Source: Eledone cirrhosa (lineage: Eukaryota > Mollusca > Cephalopoda > Octopoda > Eledonidae). From it: 64,000 nt of DNA. Position 1 is the first letter of the stretch, and each line of letters begins with the position of its first letter. This document shows, one piece after another, positions 41,938-56,210 of the stretch. The notes below the pieces were generated by a model. It was not told the origin of the DNA. It saw only the letters and a list, made by a program, of their open reading frames with translations, and did not search any database. Made by a program: the position numbers and the translations under genes. The DNA is taken from positions 119,169,197 to 119,233,196 of the forward strand of contig OZ024744.1 in the NCBI GenBank assembly GCA_964016885.1, given 5' to 3'.

Positions 41938-44900
41938 TTGGTGTTACAAACATTATTACTGTAACAACTGACTAATGTTACTAACATTATTACTGTAACA
42001 ACTCACTAATGTTACTAACATTATTACTGTAACAATTGACTTGGTGTTACTAACATTATTACTGTAACAACTGACTTGGTGTTACTAACATTATTACTGT
42101 AACAACTGACTTGGTGTTACTAACTTTATTACTGTAACAACTGACTTGGTGTTACTAACATTATTACTGTAACAACTGACTAATGGTACTAACATTATTA
42201 CTGTAACAACTGACTAATGGTACTAACATTATTACTGTAACAACTGACTTGGTGTTACTAACGTTATTACTGTAACAACTGACTTGGTGTTACTAACATT
42301 ATTACTGTGACAACTGACTAATGTTACTAACATTATTACTGTAACAACTGACTTGGTGTTACTTACATTATTACTGTAACAACTGACTTGGTGTTACTAA
42401 CATTATTACTGTAACAACTGACTTGGTGTTACTAACATTATTACTGTAACAACGGACTTGGTGTTACTAACATTATTACTGTAATAACTGACTTGGTGTT
42501 ACTAACATTATTACTGTAACAACTGACTTGGCGTTACTAACATTATTACTGTAACAACTGACTTGGTGTTACTAACATTATTACTGTAACAACTGACTTG
42601 GTGTTACTAACATTATTACTGTAACAACTGACGTGGTGTTACTAACATTATTACTGTAACAACTGACTTGGTGTTACTAACATTATTACTGTAACAACTG
42701 ACTTGGTGTTACTAACATTATTACTGTAACAACTGACTTGGTGTTACTAACATTATTACTGTAACAACTGACTTGGTGTTACTAACATTATTACTGTAAC
42801 AACTGACTTGGTGTTACTAACATTATTACTGTAACAACTGACTTGGTGTTACTAACATTATTACTGTAACAACTGACTTGGTGTTACTAACATTATTACT
42901 GTAACAACTGACTAATGTTACTAACATTATTACTGTAACAACTGACTTGGTGTTACTAACATTATTACTGTAACAACTGACTAATGTTACTAACATTATT
43001 ACTGTAACAACTGACTTGGTGTTACTAACATTATTACTGTAACAAATGACTAATGTTACTAACATTATTACTGTAACAACTGACTAATGTTACTAACGTT
43101 ATTACTGTAACAACTGACTAGGTGTTACTAACATTATTACTGTAACAACTGACTTGGTGTTACTAACATTATTACTGTAACAACTGACTAATGTTACTAA
43201 CATTATTACTGTAACAACTGACTTGGTGTTACTAACATTATTACTGTAACAAATGACTAATGTTACTAACATTATTACTGTAACAACTGACTAATGTTAC
43301 TAACATTATTACTGTAACAACTGACTTGGCGTTACTAACATTATTACTGTAACAACTGACTTGGTGTTACTAACATTATTACTGTAACAACTGACTTGGT
43401 GTTACTAACATTATTACTGTAACAACTGACTTGGTGTTACTAACATTATTACTGTAACAACTGACTTGGTGTTACTAACATTATTACTGTAACAACTGAC
43501 TTGGTGTTACTAACATTATTACTGTAACAACTGACTTGGTGTTACTAACATTATTACTGTAACAACTGACTTGGTGTTACTAACATTATTACTGTAACAA
43601 CTGACTTGGTGTTACTAACATTATTACTGTAACAACTGACTTGGTGTTACTAACATTATTACTGTAACAACTGACTTGGTGTTACTAACATTATTACTGT
43701 AACAACTGACTAATGTTACTAACATTATTACTGTAACAACTGACTTGGTGTTACTAACATTATTACTGTAACAACTGACTAATGTTACTAACATTATTAC
43801 TGTAACAACTGACTTGGTGTTACTAACATTATTACTGTAACAAATGACTAATGTTACTAACATTATTACTGTAACAACTGACTAATGTTACTAACGTTAT
43901 TACTGTAACAACTGACTAGGTGTTACTAACATTATTACTGTAACAACTGACTTGGTGTTACTAACATTATTACTGTAACAGCTGACTAATGTTACTAACA
44001 TTATTACTGTAACAACTGACTTGGTGTTACTAACATTATTACTGTAACAAATGACTAATGTTACTAACATTATTACTGTAACAACTGACTAATGTTACTA
44101 ACATTATTACTGTAACAACTGACTAATGGTACTAACATTATTACTGTAACAACTGACTTGGTGTTACTAACATTATTACTGTAACAACTGACTTGGTGTT
44201 ACTAACATTATTACTGTAACAACTGACTAATGTTACTAACATTATTACTGTAACAACTGACTAATGTTACTAACATTATTACTGTAACAATTGACTTGGT
44301 GTTACTAACATTATTACTGTAACAACTGACTTGGTGTTACTAACATTATCACTGTAACAACTGACTAATGGTACTAACATTATTACTGTAACAACTGACT
44401 AATGGTACTAACATTATTACTGTAACAACTGACTTGGTGTTACTAACGTTATTACTGTAACAACTGACTTGGTGTTACTAACATTATTACTGTGACAACT
44501 GACTAATGTTACTAACATTATTACTGTAACAACTGACTTGGTGTTACTAACATTATTACTGTGACAACTGACTAATGTTACTAACATTATTACTGTAACA
44601 ACTGACTTGGTGTTACTAACATTATTACTGTGACAACTGACAAATGTTACTAACATTATTACTGTAACAACTGACTTGGTGTTACTAACATTATTACTGT
44701 GACAACTGACTAATGTTACTAACATTATTACTGTAACAACTGACTTGGTGTTACTAACATTATTACTGTAACAACTGACTTGGTGTTACTAACATTATTA
44801 ATGTAACAACTGGCTAATGTTACTAACATTATTACTGTAACAACTGACTTGGTGTTACTAACATTATTACTGTAACAACTGACTAATGTTACTAACGTTA

Positions 44901-46374
44901 TTACTGTAACAACTGACTAGGTGTTACTAACATTATTACTGTAACAACTGACTTGGTGTTACTAACATTATTACTGTAACAACTGACTAATGTTACTAAC
45001 ATTATTACTGTAACAACTGACTTGGCGTTACTAACATTATTACTGTAACAAATGACTAATGTTACTAACATTATTACTGTAACAACTGACTAATGTTACT
45101 AACATTATTACTGTAACAACTGACTAATGGTACTAACATTATTACTGTAACAACTGACTTGGTGTTACTAACATTATTACTGTAACAACTGACTTGGTGT
45201 TACTAACATTATTACTGTAACAACTGACTAATGTTACTAACATTATTACTGTAACAACTCACTAATGTTACTAACATTATTACTGTAACAATTGACTTGG
45301 TGTTACTAACATTATTACTGTAACAACTGACTTGGTGTTACTAACATTATTACTGTAACAACTGACTTGGTGTTACTAACTTTATTACTGTAACAACTGA
45401 CTTGGTGTTACTAACATTATTACTGTAACAACTGACTAATGGTACTAACATTATTACTGTAACAACTGACTAATGGTACTAACATTATTACTGTAACAAC
45501 TGACTTGGTGTTACTAACGTTATTACTGTAACAACTGACTTGGTGTTACTAACATTATTACTGTGACAACTGACTAATGTTACTAACATTATTACTGTAA
45601 CAACTGACTTGGTGTTACTTACATTATTACTGTAACAACTGACTTGGTGTTACTAACATTATTACTGTAACAACTGACTTGGTGTTACTAACATTATTAC
45701 TGTAACAACGGACTTGGTGTTACTAACATTATTACTGTAATAACTGACTTGGTGTTACTAACATTATTACTGGAACAACTGACTTGGCGTTACTAACATT
45801 ATTACTGTAACAACTGACTTGGTGTTACTAACATTATTAATGTAACAACTGACTTGGTGTTACTAACATTATTACTGTAACAACTGACTTGGTGTTACTA
45901 ACATTATTACTGTAACAACTGACTTGGTGTTACTAACATTATTACTGTAACAACTGACTTGGTGTTACTAACATTATTACTGTAACAACTGACTTGGTGT
46001 TACTAACATTATTACTGTAACAACTGACTTGGTGTTACTAACATTATTACTGTAACAACTGACTTGGTGTTACTAACATTATTACTGTAACAACTGACTT
46101 GGTGTTACTAACATTATTACTGTAACAACTGACTTGGTGTTACTAACATTATTACTGTAACAACTGACTAATGTTACTAACATTATTACTGTAACAACTG
46201 ACTTGGTGTTACTAACATTATTACTGTAACAACTGACTAATGTTACTAACATTATTACTGTAACAATTGACTTGGTGTTACTAACATTATTACTGTAACA
46301 AATGACTAATGTTACTAACATTATTACTGTAACAACTGACTAATGTTACTAACGTTATTACTGTAACAACTGAC
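41938..46374. repeat. 4437-bp tandem duplication, copy 1
   Basis: Landmarks recur exactly 4437 bp later: TTACAAAC (41947/46384), AACTTTATT (about 42124/46561), the ACGTGGTG variant (42631/47068), dimer blocks 42826/47263, 43624/48061 and 44417/48854, and a second AACTTTATT (45381/49818). It contains a run of 11 consecutive B monomers starting with GGCGTT at 43327. Near 45769 it carries GGAAC, and near 45840 an ATTAATG without its usual AACTGGC partner. Confidence 0.82.
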
Positions 46375-49300
46375 TTGGTGTTACAAACATTATTACTGTA
46401 ACAACTGACTAATGTTACTAACATTATTACTGTAACAACTCACTAATGTTACTAACATTATTACTGTAACAATTGACTTGGTGTTACTAACATTATTACT
46501 GTAACAACTGACTTGGTGTTACTAACATTATTACTGTAACAACTGACTTGGTGTTACTAACTTTATTACTGTAACAACTGACTTGGTGTTACTAACATTA
46601 TTACTGTAACAACTGACTAATGGTACTAACATTATTACTGTAACAACTGACTAATGGTACTAACATTATTACTGTAACAACTGACTTGGTGTTACTAACG
46701 TTATTACTGTAACAACTGACTTGGTGTTACTAACATTATTACTGTGACAACTGACTAATGTTACTAACATTATTACTGTAACAACTGACTTGGTGTTACT
46801 TACATTATTACTGTAACAACTGACTTGGTGTTACTAACATTATTACTGTAACAACTGACTTGGTGTTACTAACATTATTACTGTAACAACGGACTTGGTG
46901 TTACTAACATTATTACTGTAATAACTGACTTGGTGTTACTAACATTATTACTGTAACAACTGACTTGGCGTTACTAACATTATTACTGTAACAACTGACT
47001 TGGTGTTACTAACATTATTACTGTAACAACTGACTTGGTGTTACTAACATTATTACTGTAACAACTGACGTGGTGTTACTAACATTATTACTGTAACAAC
47101 TGACTTGGTGTTACTAACATTATTACTGTAACAACTGACTTGGTGTTACTAACATTATTACTGTAACAACTGACTTGGTGTTACTAACATTATTACTGTA
47201 ACAACTGACTTGGTGTTACTAACATTATTACTGTAACAACTGACTTGGTGTTACTAACATTATTACTGTAACAACTGACTTGGTGTTACTAACATTATTA
47301 CTGTAACAACTGACTTGGTGTTACTAACATTATTACTGTAACAACTGACTAATGTTACTAACATTATTACTGTAACAACTGACTTGGTGTTACTAACATT
47401 ATTACTGTAACAACTGACTAATGTTACTAACATTATTACTGTAACAACTGACTTGGTGTTACTAACATTATTACTGTAACAAATGACTAATGTTACTAAC
47501 ATTATTACTGTAACAACTGACTAATGTTACTAACGTTATTACTGTAACAACTGACTAGGTGTTACTAACATTATTACTGTAACAACTGACTTGGTGTTAC
47601 TAACATTATTACTGTAACAACTGACTAATGTTACTAACATTATTACTGTAACAACTGACTTGGTGTTACTAACATTATTACTGTAACAAATGACTAATGT
47701 TACTAACATTATTACTGTAACAACTGACTAATGTTACTAACATTATTACTGTAACAACTGACTTGGCGTTACTAACATTATTACTGTAACAACTGACTTG
47801 GTGTTACTAACATTATTACTGTAACAACTGACTTGGTGTTACTAACATTATTACTGTAACAACTGACTTGGTGTTACTAACATTATTACTGTAACAACTG
47901 ACTTGGTGTTACTAACATTATTACTGTAACAACTGACTTGGTGTTACTAACATTATTACTGTAACAACTGACTTGGTGTTACTAACATTATTACTGTAAC
48001 AACTGACTTGGTGTTACTAACATTATTACTGTAACAACTGACTTGGTGTTACTAACATTATTACTGTAACAACTGACTTGGTGTTACTAACATTATTACT
48101 GTAACAACTGACTTGGTGTTACTAACATTATTACTGTAACAACTGACTAATGTTACTAACATTATTACTGTAACAACTGACTTGGTGTTACTAACATTAT
48201 TACTGTAACAACTGACTAATGTTACTAACATTATTACTGTAACAACTGACTTGGTGTTACTAACATTATTACTGTAACAAATGACTAATGTTACTAACAT
48301 TATTACTGTAACAACTGACTAATGTTACTAACGTTATTACTGTAACAACTGACTAGGTGTTACTAACATTATTACTGTAACAACTGACTTGGTGTTACTA
48401 ACATTATTACTGTAACAGCTGACTAATGTTACTAACATTATTACTGTAACAACTGACTTGGTGTTACTAACATTATTACTGTAACAAATGACTAATGTTA
48501 CTAACATTATTACTGTAACAACTGACTAATGTTACTAACATTATTACTGTAACAACTGACTAATGGTACTAACATTATTACTGTAACAACTGACTTGGTG
48601 TTACTAACATTATTACTGTAACAACTGACTTGGTGTTACTAACATTATTACTGTAACAACTGACTAATGTTACTAACATTATTACTGTAACAACTGACTA
48701 ATGTTACTAACATTATTACTGTAACAATTGACTTGGTGTTACTAACATTATTACTGTAACAACTGACTTGGTGTTACTAACATTATCACTGTAACAACTG
48801 ACTAATGGTACTAACATTATTACTGTAACAACTGACTAATGGTACTAACATTATTACTGTAACAACTGACTTGGTGTTACTAACGTTATTACTGTAACAA
48901 CTGACTTGGTGTTACTAACATTATTACTGTGACAACTGACTAATGTTACTAACATTATTACTGTAACAACTGACTTGGTGTTACTAACATTATTACTGTG
49001 ACAACTGACTAATGTTACTAACATTATTACTGTAACAACTGACTTGGTGTTACTAACATTATTACTGTGACAACTGACAAATGTTACTAACATTATTACT
49101 GTAACAACTGACTTGGTGTTACTAACATTATTACTGTGACAACTGACTAATGTTACTAACATTATTACTGTAACAACTGACTTGGTGTTACTAACATTAT
49201 TACTGTAACAACTGACTTGGTGTTACTAACATTATTAATGTAACAACTGGCTAATGTTACTAACATTATTACTGTAACAACTGACTTGGTGTTACTAACA

Positions 49301-50070
49301 TTATTACTGTAACAACTGACTAATGTTACTAACGTTATTACTGTAACAACTGACTAGGTGTTACTAACATTATTACTGTAACAACTGACTTGGTGTTACT
49401 AACATTATTACTGTAACAACTGACTAATGTTACTAACATTATTACTGTAACAACTGACTTGGCGTTACTAACATTATTACTGTAACAAATGACTAATGTT
49501 ACTAACATTATTACTGTAACAACTGACTAATGTTACTAACATTATTACTGTAACAACTGACTAATGGTACTAACATTATTACTGTAACAACTGACTTGGT
49601 GTTACTAACATTATTACTGTAACAACTGACTTGGTGTTACTAACATTATTACTGTAACAACTGACTAATGTTACTAACATTATTACTGTAACAACTCACT
49701 AATTTTACTAACATTATTACTGTAACAATTGACTTGGTGTTACTAACATTATTACTGTAACAACTGACTTGGTGTTACTAACATTATTACTGTAACAACT
49801 GACTTGGTGTTACTAACTTTATTACTGTAACAACTGACTTGGTGTTACTAACGTTATTACTGTAACAACTGACTAATGGTACTAACATTATTACTGTAAC
49901 AACTGACTAATGGTACTAACATTATTACTGTAACAACTGACTTGGTGTTAGTAACGTTATTACTGTAAAAACTGACTTGGTGTTACTAACATTATTACTG
50001 TGACAACTGACTAATGTTACTAACATTATTACTGTAACAACTGACTTGGTGTTACTTACATTATTACTGT
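46375..50070. repeat. 4437-bp tandem duplication, copy 2, truncated
   Basis: The match with copy 1 runs to about 50070, just after a TTACTTAC landmark (45617/50054). There the sequence jumps to TAATGGTAC monomers and a GTGACA dimer block (50132-50440) that is a near copy of 48854-49162 at 1278 bp. About 740 bp expected at the end of copy 2 are therefore missing or displaced. Confidence 0.78.
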
Positions 50071-52089
50071 AACAACTGACTAATGGTACTAACATTATTA
50101 CTGTAACAACTGACTAATGGTACTAACATTATTACTGTAACAACTGACTTGGTGTTACTAACGTTATTACTGTAACAACTGACTTGGTGTTACTAACATT
50201 ATTACTGTGACAACTGACTAATGTTACTAACATTATTACTGTAACAACTGACTTGGTGTTACTAACATTATTACTGTGACAACTGACTAATGTTACTAAC
50301 ATTATTACTGTAACAACTGACTTCGTGTTACTAACATTATTACTGTGACAACTGACAAATGTTACTAACATTATTACTGTAACAACTGACTTGGTGTTAC
50401 TAACATTATTACTGTGACAACTGACTAATGTTACTAACATTATTACTGTAACAACTGACTTGGTGTTACTAACATTATTACTGTAACAACTGACTTGGTG
50501 TTACTAACATTATTAATGTAACAACTGGCTAATGTTACTAACATTATTACTGTAACAACTGACTTGGTGTTACTAACATTATTACTGTAACAACTGACTA
50601 ATGTTACTAACGTTATTACTGTAACAACTGACTAGGTGTTACTAACATTATTACTGTAACAACTGACTTGGTGTTACTAACATTATTACTGTAACAACTG
50701 ACTAATGTTACTAACATTATTACTGTAACAACTGACTTGGCGTTACTAACATTATTACTGTAACAAATGACTAATGTTACTAACATTATTACTGTAACAA
50801 CTGACTAATGTTACTAACATTATTACTGTAACAACTGACTAATGGTACTAACATTATTACTGTAACAACTGACTTGGTGTTACTAACATTATTACTGTAA
50901 CAACTGACTTGGTGTTACTAACATTATTACTGTAACAACTGACTAATGTTACTAACATTATTACTGTAACAACTCACTAATTTTACTAACATTATTACTG
51001 TAACAATTGACTTGGTGTTACTAACATTATTACTGTAACAACTGACTTGGTGTTACTAACATTATTACTGTAACAACTGACTTGGTGTTACTAACTTTAT
51101 TACTGTAACAACTGACTTGGTGTTACTAACGTTATTACTGTAACAACTGACTAATGGTACTAACATTATTACTGTAACAACTGACTAATGGTACTAACAT
51201 TATTACTGTAACAACTGACTTGGTGTTAGTAACGTTATTACTGTAACAACTGACTTGGTGTTACTAACATTATTACTGTGACAACTGACTAATGTTACTA
51301 ACATTATTACTGTAACAACTGACTTGGTGTTACTTACATTATTACTGTAACAACTGACTTGGTGTTACTAACATTATTACTGTAACAACTGACTTGGTGT
51401 TACTAACATTATTACTGTAACAACGGACTTGGTGTTACTAACATTATTACTGTAATAACTGACTTGGTGTTACTAACATTATTACTGTAACAACTGACTT
51501 GGCGTTACTAACATTATTACTGTAACAACTGACTTGGTGTTACTAACATTATTACTGTAACAACTGACTTGGTGTTACTAACATTATTACTGTAACAACT
51601 GACTTGGTGTTACTAACATTATTACTGTAACAACTGACTTGGTGTTACCAACATTATTACTGTAACAACTGACTTGGTGTTACTAACATTATTACTGTAA
51701 CAACTGACTTGGTGTTACTAACATTATTACTGTAACAACTGACTTGGTGTTACTAACATTATTACTGTAACAACTGACTTGGTGTTACTAACATTATTAC
51801 TGTAACAACTGACTTGGTGTTACTAACATTATTACTGTAACAACTGACTTGGTGTTACTAACATTATTACTGTAACAACTGACTAATGTTACTAACATTA
51901 TTACTGTAACAACTGACTTGGTGTTACTAACATTATTACTGTAACAAATGACTAATGTTACTAACATTATTACTGTAACAACTGACTAATGTTACTAACG
52001 TTATTACTGTAACAACTGACTAGGTGTTACTAACATTATTACTGTAACAACTGACTAATGTTACTAACATTATTACTGTAACAACTGAC
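50071..52089. repeat. 1278-bp duplicated segment followed by a full cassette
   Basis: The dimer block at 50132 lies 1278 bp after 48854, and the following ATTAATG/AACTGGC, CTAGGTG, GGCGTT, AACTCACTAATTTTAC and TTAGTAACGTT markers repeat those at 49.2-50.0 kb. From about 51310 a run of about 16 B monomers extends to 51880. The AACTCACTAATTTTAC variant (near 49696, 50974 and 62057) ties this segment to the partial cassette near 62 kb. Confidence 0.75.
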
Positions 52090-55000
52090 TTGGTGTTACT
52101 AACATTATTACTGTAACAAATGACTAATGTTACTAACATTATTACTGTAACAACTGACTAATGTTACTAACATTATTACTGTAACAACTGACTAATGGTA
52201 CTAACATTATTACTGTAACAACTGACTTGGTGTTACTAACATTATTACTGTAACAACTGACTTGGTGTTACTAACATTATTACTGTAACAACTGACTAAT
52301 GTTACTAACATTATTACTGTAACAACTGACTAATGTTACTAACATTATTACTGTAACAATTGACTTGGTGTTACTAACATTATTACTGTAACAACTGACT
52401 TGGTGTTACTAACATTATCACTGTAACAACTGACTAATGGTACTAACATTATTACTGTAACAACTGACTAATGGTACTAACATTATTACTGTAACAACTG
52501 ACTTGGTGTTACTAACGTTATTACTGTAACAACTGACTTGGTGTTACTAACATTATTACTGTGACAACTGACTAATGTTACTAACATTATTACTGTAACA
52601 ACTGACTTGGTGTTACTAACATTATTACTGTGACAACTGACTAATGTTACTAACATTATTACTGTAACAACTGACTTGGTGTTACTAACATTATTACTGT
52701 GACAACTGACAAATGTTACTAACATTATTACTGTAACAACTGACTTGGTGTTACTAACATTATTACTGTGATAACTGACTAATGTTACTAACATTATTAC
52801 TGTAACAACTGACTTGATGTTACTAACATTATTACTGTGACAACTGACTAATGTTACTAACATTATTACTGTAACAACTGACTTGGTGTTACTAATATTA
52901 TTACTGTGACAACTGACTAATGTTACTAACATTATTACTGTAACAACTGACTTGGTGTTACTAACATTATTACTGTGACAACTGACTAATGGTACTAACA
53001 TTATTACTGTAACAACTGACTTGGTGTTACTAACGTTATTACTGTAACAACTGACTTGGTGTTACTAACATTATTACTGTGACAACTGACTAATGTTACT
53101 AACATTATTACTGTAACAACTGACTTGGTGTTACTAACATTATTACTGTAACAACTGACTTGGTGTTACTAACATTATTACTTTAACAACTGACTTGGTG
53201 TTACTAACATTATTACTGTAACAACTGACTTGGTGTTACTAACATTATTACTGTAACAACTGACTTGGTGTTACTAACATTATTACTGTAACAACTGACT
53301 TGGTGTTACTAACATTATTACTGTAACAACTTACTTGGTGTTACTAACATTATTACTGTAACAACTGACTTGGTGTTACTAACATTATTACTGTAACAAC
53401 TGACTTGGTGTTACTAACATTATTACTGTAACAACTGACTTGGTGTTACTAACATTATTACTGTAACAACTGACTTGGTGTTACTAACATTATTACTGTA
53501 ACAACTGACTTGGTGTTACTAACATTATTACTGTAACAACTGACTTGGTGTTACTAACATTATTACTGTAACAACTGACTTGGTGTTACTAACATTATTA
53601 CTGTAACAACTGACTTGGTGTTACTAACATTATTACTGTAACAACTGACTTGGTGTTACTAACATTATTACTGTAACAACTGACTAATGTTACTAACATT
53701 ATTACTGTAACAACTGACTTGGTGTTACTAACATTATTACTGTAACAACTGACTAATGTTACTAACATTATTACTGTAACAACTGACTTGGTGTTACTAA
53801 CATTATTACTGTAACAAATGACTAATGTTACTAACATTATTACTGTAACAACTGACTAATGTTACTAACGTTATTACTGTAACAACTGACTAGGTGTTAC
53901 TAACATTATTACTGTAACAACTGACTTGGTGTTACTAACATTATTACTGTAACAGCTGACTAATGTTACTAACATTATTACTGTAACAACTGACTTGGTG
54001 TTACTAACATTATTACTGTAACAAATGACTAATGTTACTAACATTATTACTGTAACAACTGACTAATGTTACTAACATTATTACTGTAACAACTGACTAA
54101 TGGTACTAACATTATTACTGTAACAACTGACTTGGTGTTACTAACATTATTACTGTAACAACTGACTTGGTGTTACTAACATTATTACTGTAACAACTGA
54201 CTAATGTTACTAACATTATTACTGTAACAACTGACTAATGTTACTAACATTATTACTGTAACAATTGACTTGGTGTTACTAACATTATTACTGTAACAAC
54301 TGACTTGGTGTTACTAACATTATCACTGTAACAACTGACTAATGGTACTAACATTATTACTGTAACAACTGACTAATGGTACTAACATTATTACTGTAAC
54401 AACTGACTTGGTGTTACTAACGTTATTACTGTAACAACTGACTTGGTGTTACTAACATTATTACTGTGACAACTGACTAATGTTACTAACATTATTACTG
54501 TAACAACTGACTTGGTGTTACTAACATTATTACTGTGACAACTGACTAATGTTACTAACATTATTACTGTAACAACTGACTTGGTGTTACTAACATTATT
54601 ACTGTGACAACTGACTAATGTTACTAACATTATTACTGTAACAACTGACTTGGTGTTACTAACATTATTACTGTGACAACTGACTAATGTTACTAACATT
54701 ATTACTGTAACAACTCACTAATGTTACTAACATTATTACTGTAACAATTGACTTGGTGTTACTAACATTATTACTGTAACAACTGACTTGGTGTTACTAA
54801 CATTATTACTGTAACAACTGACTTGGTGTTACTAACTTTATTACTGTAACAACTGACTTGGTGTTACTAACATTATTACTGTAACAACTGGCTAATGGTA
54901 CTAACATTATTACTGTAACAACTGACTAATGGTACTAACATTATTACTGTAACAACTGACTTGGTGTTACTAACGTTATTACTGTAACAACTGACTTGGT

Positions 55001-56210
55001 GTTACTAACATTATTACTGTGACAACTGACTAATGTTACTAACATTATTACTGTAACAACTGACTTGGTGTTACTTACATTATTACTGTAACAACTGACT
55101 TGGTGTTACTAACATTATTACTGTAACAACTGACTTGGTGTTACTAACATTATTACTGTAACAACGGACTTGGTGTTACTAACATTATTACTGTAATAAC
55201 TGACTTGGTGTTACTAACATTATTACTGTAACAACTGACTTGGCGTTACTAACATTATTACTGTAACAACTGACTTGGTGTTACTAACATTATTACTGTA
55301 ACAACTGACTTGGTGTTACTAACATTATTACTGTAACAACTGACGTGGTGTTACTAACATTATTACTGTAACAACTGACTTGGTGTTACTAACATTATTA
55401 CTGTAACAACTGACTTGGTGTTACTAACATTATTACTGTAACAACTGACTTGGTGTTACTAACATTATTACTGTAACAACTGACTTGGTGTTACTAACAT
55501 TATTACTGTAACAACTGACTTGGTGTTACTAACATTATTACTGTAACAACTGACTTGGTGTTACTAACATTATTACTGTAACAACTGACTAATGTTACTA
55601 ACATTATTACTGTAACAACTGACTTGGTGTTACTAACATTATTACTGTAACAACTGACTAATGTTACTAACATTATTACTGTAACAACTGACTTGGTGTT
55701 ACTAACATTATTACTGTAACAAATGACTAATGTTACTAACATTATTACTGTAACAACTGACTAATGTTACTAACGTTATTACTGTAACAACTGACTAGGT
55801 GTTACTAACATTATTACTGTAACAACTGACTTGGTGTTACTAACATTATTACTGTAACAACTGACTAATGTTACTAACATTATTACTGTAACAACTGACT
55901 TGGTGTTACTAACATTATTACTGTAACAAATGACTAATGTTACTAACATTATTACTGTAACAACTGACTAATGTTACTAACATTATTACTGTAACAACTG
56001 ACTTGGCGTTACTAACATTATTACTGTAACAACTGACTTGGTGTTACTAACATTATTACTGTAACAACTGACTTGGTGTTACTAACATTATTACTGTAAC
56101 AACTGACTTGGTGTTACTAACATTATTACTGTAACAACTGACTAATGTTACTAACATTATTACTGTAACAACTGACTAATGGTACTAACATTATTACTGT
56201 AACAACTGAC
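52090..56210. repeat. 4121-bp tandem duplication, copy 1
   Basis: Landmarks recur 4121 bp later: CAATTGAC (52358/56479), the seven-dimer GTGACA block (52486/56607), dimer blocks 53598/57719, 54391/58512 and 55503/59624, and ACGTGGTG (55343/59464). It includes about 16 uninterrupted B monomers at about 53120-53680, with a TTTAAC and an ACTTAC variant among them. Edges are approximate. Confidence 0.82.
52486..53001. repeat. Longest A/B dimer block, seven 69-bp periods
   Basis: Strict A/B alternation over about 516 bp gives a 171-codon accidental open frame on the minus strand. Private variants GTGATAAC (near 52770), CTTGATG (near 52815) and AATATTATT (near 52895) separate it from the four-period blocks. 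It looks like a four-period block with about three more dimers, partly diverged. Confidence 0.85.

Noticed and set aside
52486..53001. 171-codon minus-strand open frame (also at 56607-57122 and 63257-63772) as a repeat protein gene
   Set aside because: It is a by-product of the 69-bp A/B dimer. It has no distinct promoter or non-repeat part, and the frame is lost wherever the alternation breaks.
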